Origin: Dromaius novaehollandiae
Lineage: Eukaryota > Chordata > Aves > Casuariiformes > Dromaiidae
Assembly (NCBI RefSeq): GCF_036370855.1
Contig: NC_088103.1
Coordinates: forward strand, 10,479,404-10,543,403
Direction of reading: 5' to 3'
Length of the DNA stretch: 64,000 nucleotides
Shown one piece after another: positions 42,306 through 54,460 of the stretch. Positions within the stretch are counted from its first letter, which is position 1; the number at the start of each line of letters is the position of its first letter. A model generated the notes under the pieces. That model did not search any database. It saw only the letters and a list, made by a program, of their open reading frames with translations, and was not told the origin of the DNA. Made by a program: the position numbers and the translations under genes.

Positions 42306-42419
42306 TCACATTTCAGGTTGCTCAGCAGATGCTTGTGATTCTGGAGATTCAAATCGCTGGTGAAAGTTTGTTCGTTGTTTCCTCAGTTTCTCAGGAGCTT
42401 TTCTCCATAAGATTATTTC
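42306..42419 (-). CDS. VPS26A: VPS26A coding exon 9 (C-terminus and stop)
   Basis: 114 nt including the stop TGA at 42306-42308. Encodes EIILWRKAPEKLRKQRTNFH and QRFESPESQASAEQPEM, the same C-terminal tail as human VPS26A. Acceptor AATAG|GAAATA. Confidence 0.96.
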   Translation of the reverse strand, partial: EIILWRKAPEKLRKQRTNFHQRFESPESQASAEQPEM

Positions 42420-45400
42420 CTATTGAAAAGGTAAATGCTTCTGAATCAACTATTCACCACTAAGCCAGCAGTATCAAGTCTCATTATGGTAACACCCTCC
42501 TAGGCAAAGAATTTTGAAAAACTCTGAATTGCCACTGTATTGCACTGTTCTGTAATTAAGGCAGAAACAAGGAGACAGGTAATTCACTTTACATATTTAA
42601 TTAGTGCCTGAACATTTATTATGATCAATCCTTAGCAGTCACCTCCCAGGCTATTCTAAGCCCTACTTCGACAGTACAAAGGGTCCAAGTAGTTTTTCTT
42701 CCTCCTTTTCCTCTAGATCTGAAGCCTACCATAGCCCTACTATCCTCCAGTTTTTTTGTTTTCCACTTTAAATTATATTACCCTGTCTATTCTTTAGAAG
42801 AAAGACTGATGTACATAGCTTCGTTCCAGTGACCCTTTTCACATCATTCTTTTCTTCTGCATGTCCTCAACTTCTGCTGAATTTCAGTCAAGTCTTTTGT
42901 ATAATTTCACGGTTTTGAACACAGGTTAATACTGTAAAGGGAAATCTTCTGCAGCAGTTTTAAAAAAAATAAGGCAGCAAACATGCATCTGCGATTCATT
43001 TTAGACATAAATAGATTTGTCTGAGTATTCACACTGCAAAGTTCCTTTATGGCTCCCCCTTTTACAAGCTAGCATTTTCTGCCCATACTGCAATACCTGC
43101 GCCATACACAAAACACAGTCGGCTTCTAATATGCCAAATATTTAAAGCAGCATGTTCAACAGTCCAGATAACTCTCTGCAACAAGATTCCTAGAAACCAT
43201 ACCTGTTGTTTGAAGTATCGTCTGTCTTCTTCATCCACAAGCACTAGATTTAAGAAGTACCTCACTGAAAACTTTTTGTTTACATCCCTCATTGTAGGAG
43301 TTGGGTCATAGCCTGCTAAGAACAGTCTTATAGGAATCGATTCACCTTAAAGAGGAAAGGGTTTAAAATAAGTTCCTGAAAACCAGGTGTCATTAAACAG
43401 TTTCAGAAGTCATTCAAACATAAAGGCAGCTTAGCTTCCCAAGCACTGTCTGTGCTTTCTGAAAACAGGGACCTTTCCTTTCCTAGGAGGCAATCCCAGA
43501 TTTCCAGGATCTGAAGTTCACAAGAGCCTTCTAGGCAAGAAGTCACTCACACTTCATTAGGTTTCAGATCATTTAAGCCTCTTGCACACAGTCATCAACA
43601 CCAGCTCCCATAAGTTGGAAGTGCCAGTCTAGACTAACAAGTTTAACCTTCATGCCCAGATCGAGCCTAAGTTACACTGTCTTCCACCACCAAGTCACCA
43701 TCACAGTACTGCTGCTGCCTAAGGCACCTAACAGCGCTTGCACATCCAAGTCCTAAAGGCAGGCACAGCTCAGACACTCGGTAAAACACACTGAACCTAC
43801 AGAGGCAAGTGTGAAATCAAAGGTGGAAGCATGGTAGCCAAGCAAGAAAACAGGAACAGGAATCTGGAACTCTATATGTACAAGGAAGTTCAGCATAATG
43901 GAGTTTGAACTACAGTCCTAAATGGAGCAGTCACAGAATTGGCATGGTAAAAAGGGACAAATTATTAGGATCAAGTGAAATGCTCTAAGTCAATGAAAAT
44001 ATCTGCTTTGAATATGGAAGAAGAAGAAAAAAAAAATCCACCCTCATTTCAGCAACCTAAGGAGAAATACGGTTTCTCCAAGAAAAACTTACAGAAGTCA
44101 ACTCCTGTCCTTCAGGCTGGGGGGGGAGGGGCAGGGAAGAGGGCAGGGAAGAGAGACAAACAGTTTTAACCCAAAGTGCTCCCCCTTCAAAACAGAAACA
44201 CTATTATTTACCTTTAACTGGTGCACCATCCATTATCTCATACTTTGCAATGGTTTCAGTCTCTGTTGTGGTACTGGGCCCTGGTCAAACAAGTTTTCAC
44301 TTTGAGAACACATACTTCAGTTTTTAACATATTTACAAAGTTTTATCACAGCAATTTCTACTCTGCAGCATTCAAATTACAGAACACTGCATTTTTTCTT
44401 GCCTTTGTAGGTCTTCAAAGCAAGAAAAACATTGCTTTATATACCAGTTACACACAGATAGTGCAAGCCAAGTCATCTCCTGGGCAGAGTGTCTGCTTCT
44501 TACTCTCCCCTCCCCACACTGACAAGGAAGAGGCAGCAGCTAATGTTTCCAGGGAGCCCTCAGTACAAAGGCTTTGAATAATGGGCAAGCATGCAGGGTA
44601 AGACCTGTGAAAATGTCTGGAGGGTAGGGAGACTTACTTTGACCCTACTAGGCCATGATCAGACTAGAAACCTGAAGAGGTACCATCCAGCAAAAAAGGC
44701 ACCTTTCTCCAGAGCCACCTTTCTTCAGGCCTTAGGATGGTTAAGTTGCAGTGCCAAGTTTAGCCAGAAAAGGCAGCAGCAGCAATAAGAGCAGCTTTCT
44801 GCCCTTCCTCTGTGACTACAGAGGCTTCCTCACTCTCCACACAAACAGCTTACTATGGTCCCAGGCACTGGCAAAAGAAGTCACAAGCCACAGCCTCTTA
44901 CTGTCTCCCTAGCTCCAGGTGTGCAAGCCTGATCTGCAATGATCAAGCTGTTGCCACTTCAAAGCCTTTTGATATTTTCATCATATACTGACATAGGCTG
45001 ACTGAAAGTGACATGCTTCCTGAGCATGAAAGGTATTCATGCCACTCTTTACCAGGCCCACTTTGCCAGACTACCTCTGCAGAGGTAAAGGGTTCTTCAA
45101 GACACATTTTACACCCTCTTCCTTGTTCATTATCTGTCAAGGCTGCTTAAGCTGACGCATATTTACACCCAAGCTCCATTTGCAATGATTCAAGTTTGTA
45201 AAACTGGCCCAACATTCACAACCCCAGAACAAGCTTGTTGAGTTGTTGTTGTTGACAACATTGAGTAATGTTGACTACTAAGTATGATTACTGATGCCAC
45301 AAATTGCAAACTGTACTCAAACATCAGTGAGTAGAAAGCACATGGAAGATTACTTCAGCCAAAACTGGAACTTTTTGACCTCACTCTCCAGGGTTGCCTA

Positions 45401-48400
45401 AGCTCAACTGGCATACCAGGTGCTGTCTGTCTCCTTTGAACTTTATTCCTCTTACCAATTCCAGTAATCTCCTTTTTGATCAGCTGCAACTCCATGTGCT
45501 GAATTTTTATTCTCACTAAGAGGAAGTAAATTTTTCCAACAATCACATCCTTTAAGTGATACCTTTAAGAGAAGAGAACAGGGTTTTCATTAAACAAACA
45601 ACTTCTACACCCTCCTTAAGGCAGTTACCTTATCTGTCTGTTAATTACTCAGAGCTTACTTCCCCAAGATGAGCATCTCAGCCAGACCAGAGTAATTAGC
45701 ATCCTTCCATCACTGCAGTAAAGTACTGCAGTTATATATTGAAATAGCATGAATGCTATTTGAAATCAAGTCTTTTAAATATTTGCTGCTGACCTTCCTT
45801 TTAGTACTGAAAGCAGAAGAGACAAGTAATTCTCAGAGAAGGCCATTGTATAATTACTAGCCAAACAACTAAATATAATAATCATTGAAAATGATGCTTT
45901 ACATTTTTTTAATACCTCTGGGTGTCAGGTTGCTCATCAAATATTCAATAGTCTACATTTTTCTCCTCAGATATTTACTTAGATGTGTTTTGCTCCAAGT
46001 TACACTTACTTAGATTTGTTGTATTCAAACTCTATATGCAGACAGTCTTCAATGCCTACTTCCATTTTAATTGAGTTGTTTACATCTGGGTAGGTAGCAA
46101 GCTGGTGAACAATGAGATCATACTCTTTTACCAGGTCTGACAGCCTTCTTACTATTGTCACTTTTAGGAAATACCTAGGGAGAAAGCCACCAAGTTGGTC
46201 AGAATTATTCAGAATTATGTAAGCAAAGGCATTAATGTTCTAAGACACGGGTGTTCTTTGAAGGACCAGAGAACATTCTCTCTTAAGACTGAGCAGAAAG
46301 GAGTAAGACAAAAAAGTAATACACAAAATGTTTTTAGGTAGAATTTTAACGGAGACATGGACTCTCTTCACATGATTCAACAGAAAGAATTGGATCTGTA
46401 TAAACAAAACTGAACAATTCCAAATAAAGTAGAAAAAGCTACATCATAACAGATTCTCAACACCTCCAGTAAAGGGATGGTAGTTATTGGCTGTTACATG
46501 TCTGACTTGAAATCCAAAATACAGACAGCTGAAGGACAAAATAGAACCCAAACCCTCTGTGGGCACCAGTCTCACTGCTTCTATTGCCCACCCACCAAAG
46601 TAATGAGCATAGACACCTGTCAGCTTTCATTGTCACACATTAACCGCTACTTTCCTTGCACTGGTGCAAGTCACCGGAACACAACTGCTTTTACATAAAA
46701 TCTCATTCGTACTGTGCATTCAACAAAGCACAACACTCCACAGCTCAGGGAGTGAGGTGGAGAGGAGATTCCAGTACCAAAGTGATTTATTTTTAAGAAT
46801 TAAATGAAAAGATAGATTTCTCTCTGCCCCTTTCCAACCCAAATGAAGACACCAGGGACCAGCTTAGCACTTTAAAATGAGCCACAAAGTAGCTCTCATC
46901 ATCAAATCCTTAGGCTGCCATTTGTACATTTCAACAGTTCTGCTTTGATGCTGTTAGAGTTCACAAAAGCCAATCACACACTACTATTCTCACAGTAGTT
47001 TTACTCTCAGGATAGCAGTGAAATTGTCCCCCTTTTGGGGGGGGGGGGGGGGAGAGGAGAGGAAGAAGGAGCACAACTGTTAAATTATAGAACTTGCTTA
47101 GGGGGAAGCACTTGACAGTTACAAACCTCAGTCTGACATTGGCACCGATGTATGACTCGTATGGCTTCTCAACCTGCATGAATTCAAAGTCATAGCTTCT
47201 GCTCTGGGTCAGTTCTCCAGGTAAGGCCAGTTCTTTTACCAAGTTTACAAATTCATGAGTATTACTTTTGTCATTGAAGAGCTCTAAAGTTGAGGAAGTC
47301 AAAAGAAAGTGTGTTTCAGTATTTATTTCAGCAAACAAAACTTTTTCTCTGATTTGGCAGGAGCAGGCAGGAAAGGAGAAAGGAAGTAACTACTTCCAGA
47401 TCGAAGTGACACATATTTGTCAACAAGTTTTATCCAGTTTTTCAAAGTTATCTTCAGCTTCAACAACCTACAGTAAGTATTCCTAAAGTATCACATGCAA
47501 GACAAAGAACAGTTACTTAAAGCTTCACTAGCATAATATGTTTTTTATGCCAGCCCAGCTAACAAAGTATTTCTTGCCTTGTAGTCTTTGTAATTAGCAC
47601 TGCCTGATTTTAGCTTCTGGCATGTATTTTATATAGATTGAGGCATTCCAGAAAAGAATATAAGAGAACTGAACACATCCTTGACTTCAGTTCATCATTG
47701 CTGCTTTGCTAGAAACAGACATTAACTAGTAACTGTTTATTTTCCAAAACAACTACAAATAAACTAAGGTTCACGTCGTTTGCTATGACAAGTGTTTATT
47801 TACTGTTGCAAATCCAATACTTTTTGTGCAAGCCAGAAAAGTTGTATTCTAAAGAGTTAGTTTAAAATAAGTCTGTGATATGCAGCTGGAGCGAGTCTCC
47901 AAGTAAGGCAGAGATACATCACAGTATTGGGATGTTTTCGTATTACTATATTAATTCAATTTAATAGAGGGTGCAAGAAAACACGAACAAGTACAAAGAG
48001 CAGTGGCTTAAGGTAAGTCACTTCTCCATGACTCCTTGAGAAATTTTAAACTTTAGCACTAGAGAAAGAGGCCTAGAAACAAAATTCACTACATCAACTG
48101 AAAGTTGTTTAGCAAATAAAAATCTGTGCATCAGAGCAGGTTAAAAACAATCAGCAGAGCTATTAGAGGACAACAAACACTGAAGTTGACATATCCAAGC
48201 TTTATTTTTCTACCCTCTAAATGCCTCATTCCCATTGCACCGCTGCTTTATTCTGAAAGTTTGCTTTTACATCACCACTGATGAAAATCTCAAAGCACAG
48301 AGTAGCAGGTGTCAGAACTCAGTCACACCTGCTGTATAACAGTTCACATACAGGGTACTGGAGCCTAATGGCTGATCAAAAATAGAGATTTTGTGAAAAT

Positions 48401-51400
48401 TCAAAGTCAATTGTATGAGGCTGAAACTTGAAGATGAATTTCAAAGGGGGACACCAATGCACACAGCCTTCTAACAGGGAAAGAAGGAATTTTAGCACCA
48501 ACCTAAGGACACAAAGATTAGCTCAGCTGGTGAGAAAAGGCTAGATGTGATTGAGATCCAGCCAGATTCGGATAGATTTAAGAAACTGGTATTTTTAATG
48601 TGAATACCACATAATCTTGTTAGAAAGAGCAGTGATATTCTGAAGTTTCAATCCTATTTTATGTCATTATTATACAACTATGCTTTAGAAAACCAACCAC
48701 CACAGAATTATTTCCAGAAAAATCCCACTGTAGGCTGCTCCATCATTTTTTTCCCCTATGCCTCTTCTTCCGGGTGCAGAATTAAAGGCTAGAATTAAGA
48801 GTTCTGGCAAAACAGATACAGCTGACATTTTGGCTTGGAACCTCAAATACAGATGAAACAAGGCATAGGCAGAAAGGAGAAGAGAGGGGGGAAAAAAAAG
48901 TAGTTTCATCCCAGTTTTCATATCAGAGTCATTCATTGATAGTTATTTTCAGGGGTGTTTTTAACTTAAAAATGAGTAGTCTGATATATGTGAAGCAGAA
49001 GCCATGTGTACCATAGCCACACTTAGTTTTCAGAGACCTCCAATAGCTTTCCTTCAGCTTCTCAACCAGCCTCTGACAGACAGAATACTATCATCCCAGT
49101 CCTCCCTCCATTAATTTTCTGACTAGCACAAAGTAGCATACCACTTGTGTTAAAGTAAGTAGGTAATACTTCCTTTGGCACTTGCCATTCGGTAAGCTGA
49201 TCAGGCTGGGATGGTTGAGCCAGACTGCTGTCAGTCACAAATGCAAAGAATCCATGAACCACACCTACCTAACATCCCCTTTACAGCTTCAAAACTCACC
49301 AATTTGTCCTACAAATTCAATTCTAATTCCTTGGTGCTCTTGTCTCTTCCCATGCTTGAAGGAGACATTCACCTACCAAAGCAAAGAAGTACCAGTTAGA
49401 GTTTTAAACAGTTTCACTTTACTACCTGATCTTAGTAAAGAGAAAATACATTATTAAAACATGCCCATGAGGACTGAGACCTTCTCCTTAACAGTACCAG
49501 CTAGGCTTGAAGGCAAACAAATCAAATAGTTGACAACAACCTTAAGCATCACCTACCAAGGCATAGCATATGTACCAAGTAAAGCATATAAGAAAGATCT
49601 AACCATCCATGTGACTAAATTTGATAAATAGGTTTGAAATCCTCAAGTCCCACAAATAGAAGACTAAGCCAGAGCTTCAGCAGAGTTCACACAAGCCAGC
49701 CATGACCCTCTTACCATCTTGGAAGGCCGAGATCTTCAAAACATCTTCTGACAGTCACATTGAGATGTCCAAAAAAACTGTCACAAGATGTATTCCTTCC
49801 AAGTCAAGTGAAATTAAGCCCCTTCCTCAGCAGAAGTTTTAGGGAAGTCAAAGCAAAAACAACAGACAATCAAACCTACTATCAGGATCTTCATAGCAGT
49901 ATATCAATGATATCCAAGTGCAAGTAAACCAAACGGACAATCTGCCTTCGTGGTGAAAAGAAGAAACAGAGAGGCAGACAGAAGGTGCCCAACAAGTCAC
50001 TGATCTTCCAAACCTCCTGATCCAGCTGTGATCATGTTAGTCAGAACACATTAAGCACCTCTCAGGAGTCACTGATATAAGTGAGAAGTCCTTAGACCAG
50101 TGAACAAACGAGAGCTAGTTCCTCTGTTGCCTGAGTTTGAGGCCTGTCTTGTGAGAGTTTCACATCCCTGAAAGGATCTTTCTAGAGAATCAGGTTCACA
50201 ACATGTACAGACATCTGAAGAGCAGGAAGATGCCTGGTAGCAACAGATTAGTTAAGACTGAAGTAGGTATTTAGAAGTCAATCCCAGAACCCAACATCTG
50301 GCTCAAGCTTCTAGGAGGTCAAGTGGATTAGAACAGAAACATTCAGAGAATGAGAAAGTCTCTAGTAAAACCAGAGTAATCACAAGGAGTTCCTAGGTGC
50401 AATACTGAAAGATGAGGAATCCTTCTAACAATCTTAACTTCATTCCTTTTTCAACCAGGAAGAACTCCTATGGACTGAGCAGCCAGCTGAACTTTATATG
50501 CTGCTCCTCTGATGCAATTCCAGAAACGACCTCAGGGCATGAAGCGTAAGACTTGGCTTCAGGATATGCAAAGCAAGTCAGCTGCATCAGCCAATAATTA
50601 CTGCTATGTGTGAGACATTGTGGATTTTGGAGTTTAAGGGGAAGAGAGAAAGAGGTCCAGCTGGGAATAGTTTCTTGTCAAAACCAATGACAAGACTGCA
50701 CATAAATGCACAAACAGCTTCTCCATAAAGACAAGGTAACTAGAGACAAATAAGCAGCAACAAACCATTGAAAAGGTTCAATTTTGTCAGTTTCCTCAGT
50801 AACTATGACTGGAAAGACCAGATATAGGAAAATAGTGTTTTTTCTCTGAATAGCAACACAAGCTGCGTGCGATTCCAGATCCAGATGTTGCTTATATCAG
50901 TTAACGTCCTGTATGTATTCACATACCAGAATCAGTAGAACAATTCACAGGCATTAAAAAAAAAAAAAAAAAAAATTACCTTTCCTGAAACAGACTCGCC
51001 ATCATAGAAGAGATAATGCTTTTCTACTTTACCATCTTCTGTTTTGATTTCTGCCGTTTTTCGTGTTTCAGCATCATTAAGAATAACATCAATCTCACAA
51101 ACAGGACCGAAAAAGCCTCCAAGAAAACTCTGAAATAAGAATAATTAGGTAAGTTACTAAACAGTAAACATTCCAGTTTTTAAAATGTGGTATCTACTTG
51201 CAGCTGTACACTCTAAGTTGGGGACAAAGTCTGCACATCCATTACAAGACTGTTCTGTATTAAAGACCCAAGAAATATCATGATGACACAGGACAATTGT
51301 TTGTCTAGAGAATAAATGAAATAGAATCAGTAACAAGGAGAAGCAGCTCTTACAAAATACAATGTTTATAACAAAGCATGCAGTAAAGTACCATTACCAC

Positions 51401-54195
51401 TATTCCACTAAGATACTACTAAAATAAATACTATCACTGTTGCAAACAACTTCAGCTTCTGCCACTGCAAAGTTTCTCCTCCTATTTACTATTAAATCAC
51501 TGATTTCACTTTCAAAAATTAATCACTTTTAACCATACTTCAAAAAAAGCCTTATCTTGCTAACAAACTGATTCCATCAGGTTTAAGATTTGTGATGTTA
51601 TGCAAAAAAATTACTTAGTGTTTTATATCCACTGTAACTCACTGTATAAACAGCAGTAAAAGTTGAAGGAATAACGAAGCAAACTAGGATGCTTCAGTCT
51701 GGAGGAAAAAGAAGAAACAGCTAACAGGGAATATAACAAAAGGCCTATACAATTCCTCTGTCTGGTGAAGGTGAATAAGGAACATTTATTTGTTGCCTCT
51801 TCCTATGCCCCATAGTTCATTCATCAAATGAAAGTAGCAGTATCAAGAGGCAGCGGTTCTTCACACATTGTACTTCAGCTTTACAGCTCTGCCAGCAGAT
51901 ACAGTGGATGATAGTTTACATGGGTTCAATGGAGACAAATCCATCAGGGATTATTGAATGTAGAAGTGTCACCTCTGGCCTAGGAAGCTCTCGGGCCACA
52001 ATATACTGACACCTAAAGCAGTATTGTGGAGAAGTGTTAAGTGTTCACTCTGGCCTTACAAAAGCCTTCGCTAGGCATGAGTTTCTGACCAGTATCAAAT
52101 ACAAGAAGCTAAGAAAGATCATCCTTTGACCTTGTACAAACATTTCTTACAAGAAACTGAAAAACATGCTAGTAGCTCTATGGGAACTCAACAAGATTAG
52201 TACAAAAGCCCACATTTTTTTCCCAGCTTAATCCATTAATCTTCTTTGACGTACTAAAGCGGACAACACTTTGGTAATTCACTGGGACTTCTCTTTTTTG
52301 GAGAAATTACAAGTTAGGTTTCAGTGAACTTCAGAAATTTAACGTCAAGAACTAATGAGTTAAGAACGTGTTCAAAACATTTTTGGAACCTGAAGTTTAA
52401 AGTGTAGTATTAATAATGAAGAAAAAAGAAAGCCTTACAAGAAAGTTCGGTAATGTGAACGCTACTGCCCCAGTAACAGGAATACTGAGGAACTGTTTTG
52501 CTTACCCATACAAGTCAAGCAAAGGCATTGTGCAATTCTGGGCTATGAAACAGCAATTCAAGCAAGACTAAACTGACCGTGTACTCATTCAGATAGCAAA
52601 TGGCCCTAGTTCAGTCTGTGAAGTTGCATATAATTCTATAACTGAAACCTAGATCAGTTACATCTACTTCATATTCTCAGAGGAAAGCAAAAGCACAATC
52701 AACAAGGAGGTTAAGCCTAAGACTGAAGGGTTTTCCAAGTCTCTACCAAGCACATATCTGCATTCATTGCTGAAAAGAGACATGTGTATTTTTTTTAATG
52801 ACCGCACACTAGCACTGCTCTGGATTTTAAGCTCCTGGGAGAAGGGGAGAGAGAAAGAAAACTTCAACAAGAACTCTCAATCTTTAGACTACTTTAAATT
52901 GTTACATAGGTTACTTTGGTCATGCCCTTATCTTTTTCCTTAGAAATTTTGTACTTATTTTCCAGTTTAGCCATATACTTCCCCCATCTCCAAACTAAAC
53001 AAGGAAGCATATTACCTATACAGTATATATCATACAAGAAGCTCCCACAGTAGCTTCCAAATTAAAAAGCTGTACCATCATTTAATGCAGTCAACCAGAC
53101 CTAACGACAGTAGCGTATCACTTCTTAAGACTCTGTGTATTGAAGACCTTTCATCGCATGTACAACACAGCTACGCTACTTGCTACATCAGGACTCAAGC
53201 CAGTCTGTATTAATTCCTTTCATGTTGTAGCTGTACTAAGGAGCTGCAAGTCTGCTGGAAGCTGATAAACTGTTCAGAAATCCCAGCCTCAGCTCCGCAT
53301 GGTGCCCTAATAAGCTCGTCTGTGTCCAACAGAGATGTACATTAAGGAACGCACATGCTTCAGAAACTCGCAACGCATTGATCCAGCTGATTCTTTAAGT
53401 AAAAAGAAAAAAAAATCTATACTGTGCAGTGCATTAAGCACTTTATCTAGGCCAAATCTACTAGGGACACAAAGTGGCAGCTATTTCGACAGCCCAGCAG
53501 GATTAATAACTGCAGTCGTTTTGAGGGCTGTCGTCTTACAGAGACTGTTGAAAAACGTGCAGGCTTTTCAGATCCATCACATGGATTTTTCCCCACAGCC
53601 TCTCCGAGGCAAGGTGTGTAGCACAACCACGAGTTGAGCCTCCCGGCTGAAGCGCGGACTGGAAGGGGCACCGAGGGGAAGCGAAGGCACACCCCGAGCC
53701 CCGCTCCGCAGGTGACAAAAGCAACGGCCAAACCGGACACCCCGCGCCTCATTTCGCGGTGCGCCACCACCCCGCCCTGCGGCGGGACCCCCGAGCCCGG
53801 CCCGCCCGCAGCCCCCCACAGCGGCGGCCCCGGGCAGCCGCGCCGCCGTGTGACGCAGCCCGGGGGCGCCGGGCCGGTGCCGGCGAGGCTCCCGGCGGCG
53901 GCAGAGGGCAGGGAGCGCCACGCGGCGCCCGGGGCGGGGACAACCGGCCGCTGCGGAGGGCAAACGGCCGCGGGTGCCCGCGGGGGGAACGGCGGCAGCT
54001 CCCCCCGCCCCGCGCAGCCACAGGTGGGGGGGAGGCGGCGCCGCCTGGGCCAGGCCGCCGCCTCAGGGCCGGCGCGCGGGGCGGGGGGGGGGGAGGGGGC
54101 GCCGCGCGCTGCCCAACGGCCGTTGGGGTCTCGCGGCGGGAGGCGGAGGGGGGAGAAGCGGGGGGGGGGCCGGCGCGCGCCCGCGCACTCACCAT
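42306..54195 (-). CDS. VPS26A: VPS26A, retromer complex subunit
   Basis: Arrestin-fold subunit of the retromer core (with VPS35 and VPS29), acting on the cytosolic face of endosomes to recycle transmembrane cargo to the Golgi and plasma membrane. Nine exons join in one open frame of 326 codons; human has 327, the difference being one residue lost in exon 3 (FKHGKR where human has FKQPGKR). Recognisable segments: SFLGGFFGPVCEIDVILND, YLFYDGESVSGK, GIRIEFVGQ, ELFNDKSNTHEFVNLVKEL, KMEVGIEDCLHIEFEYNKS, KDVIVGKIYFLLVRIKIQHM, TMRDVNKKFSVRYFLNLVLV and the C-terminal tail ending SAEQPEM. Exon 1 supplies only the initiator ATG (context CACCATGG). The paralogue VPS26B is excluded by the tail and by the EITGIG/PSTTTETE region. 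Confidence 0.97.
43203..43345 (-). CDS. VPS26A: VPS26A coding exon 8
   Basis: 143 nt: GESIPIRLFLAGYDPTPTMR, DVNKKFSVRYFLNLVLVDEE, DRRYFKQQ. Acceptor TTTAAG|GTGAAT, donor CAACAG|GTATGG. Confidence 0.96.
44212..44280 (-). CDS. VPS26A: VPS26A coding exon 7
   Basis: 69 nt: GPSTTTETETIAKYEIMDGA then PVK. Acceptor CCAG|GGCCCA, donor TTAAAG|GTAAAT. Confidence 0.95.
45456..45562 (-). CDS. VPS26A: VPS26A coding exon 6
   Basis: 107 nt: YHLKDVIVGKIYFLLVRIKI then QHMELQLIKKEITGI. Acceptor AAAG|GTATCA, donor ATTG|GTAAGA. Confidence 0.96.
46010..46174 (-). CDS. VPS26A: VPS26A coding exon 5
   Basis: 165 nt: YFLKVTIVRRLSDLVKEYDL, IVHQLATYPDVNNSIKMEVG, IEDCLHIEFEYNKS. Acceptor CCTAG|GTATTT, donor TCTAA|GTAAGT. 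Confidence 0.96.
47037..47052. repeat. Poly-G tract, 16 bases
   Basis: G16 on the plus strand in VPS26A intron 4, followed by GAGAGGAGAGG. Poly-C in the transcript. Confidence 0.9.
47127..47283 (-). CDS. VPS26A: VPS26A coding exon 4
   Basis: 157 nt: ELFNDKSNTHEFVNLVKELA, LPGELTQSRSYDFEFMQVEK, PYESYIGANVRL. Acceptor TTTAG|AGCTCT, donor ACTGAG|GTTTGT. Confidence 0.96.
49300..49372 (-). CDS. VPS26A: VPS26A coding exon 3
   Basis: 73 nt: VNVSFKHGKRQEHQGIRIEF then VGQI. One residue shorter than human at FK-HGKR. Acceptor GTAG|GTGAAT, donor ATTG|GTGAGT. Confidence 0.94.
50956..50975. repeat. Poly-A tract, 20 bases (poly-U in VPS26A pre-mRNA)
   Basis: A20 on the plus strand, four bases from the exon 2 donor dinucleotide of VPS26A. 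Confidence 0.9.
50980..51129 (-). CDS. VPS26A: VPS26A coding exon 2
   Basis: 150 nt, residues 2-51: SFLGGFFGPVCEIDVILND, then KTEDGKVEKHYLFYDGESVS and GK. Acceptor TTTCAG|AGTTTT; donor GGAAAG|GTAATT is weak and followed at once by about 20 uridines. Confidence 0.96.
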
Positions 54196-54460
54196 GGTGG
54201 GGGCCCCGCGGCGGCCGACTCCCACCCCAGGCAGCACCAGCACCAGCGGCGGCTCCGGCCCGCGCCCCTGTCATGTGACCTCAGAGGCGGCCACGCCACG
54301 CCCCCCTTCCGGCACGTGACCGCCCCCTCCCCTCCCCGCTCCGTGTCCGACCGGGGCCGGCCTGGGGGCGGGCGGGGTCGGAGCGCGGGGAGGGGGGCCG
54401 AACGGCGCATGCGCACTGCGGGGGGGGCGGGGCGGGGCACCGGCCGGACGGCCGTTAAAT
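53640..54460. promoter_or_regulatory. CpG-island promoter of VPS26A
   Basis: CG-dense region spanning the VPS26A start and the beginning of intron 1. Above the ATG lie CATGTG (54272-54277, in GTCATGTGACC), an ETS-type CTTCCGG (54306-54312) touching CACGTG (54313-54318, in GGCACGTGACC), and an NRF1-like GCGCATGCGC (54405-54414). Factor binding is inferred from motifs. Confidence 0.75.
54193..54195 (-). CDS. VPS26A: VPS26A coding exon 1 (ATG only)
   Basis: Minus strand reads CCCCCACCATG|GTGAGT. The initiator codon is the last codon of the exon, with a strong Kozak context, and exon 2 begins AGT TTT CTT (Ser-Phe-Leu), matching residue 2 onward of human VPS26A. Confidence 0.92.

Noticed and set aside
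53447-54319. Several long overlapping ORFs on both strands around the VPS26A start (up to 275 codons)
   Set aside because: They arise from the GC-rich CpG island, which has few stop codons in any frame. Composition is Arg/Pro/Ala/Gly low-complexity and no frame uses the VPS26A splice sites.
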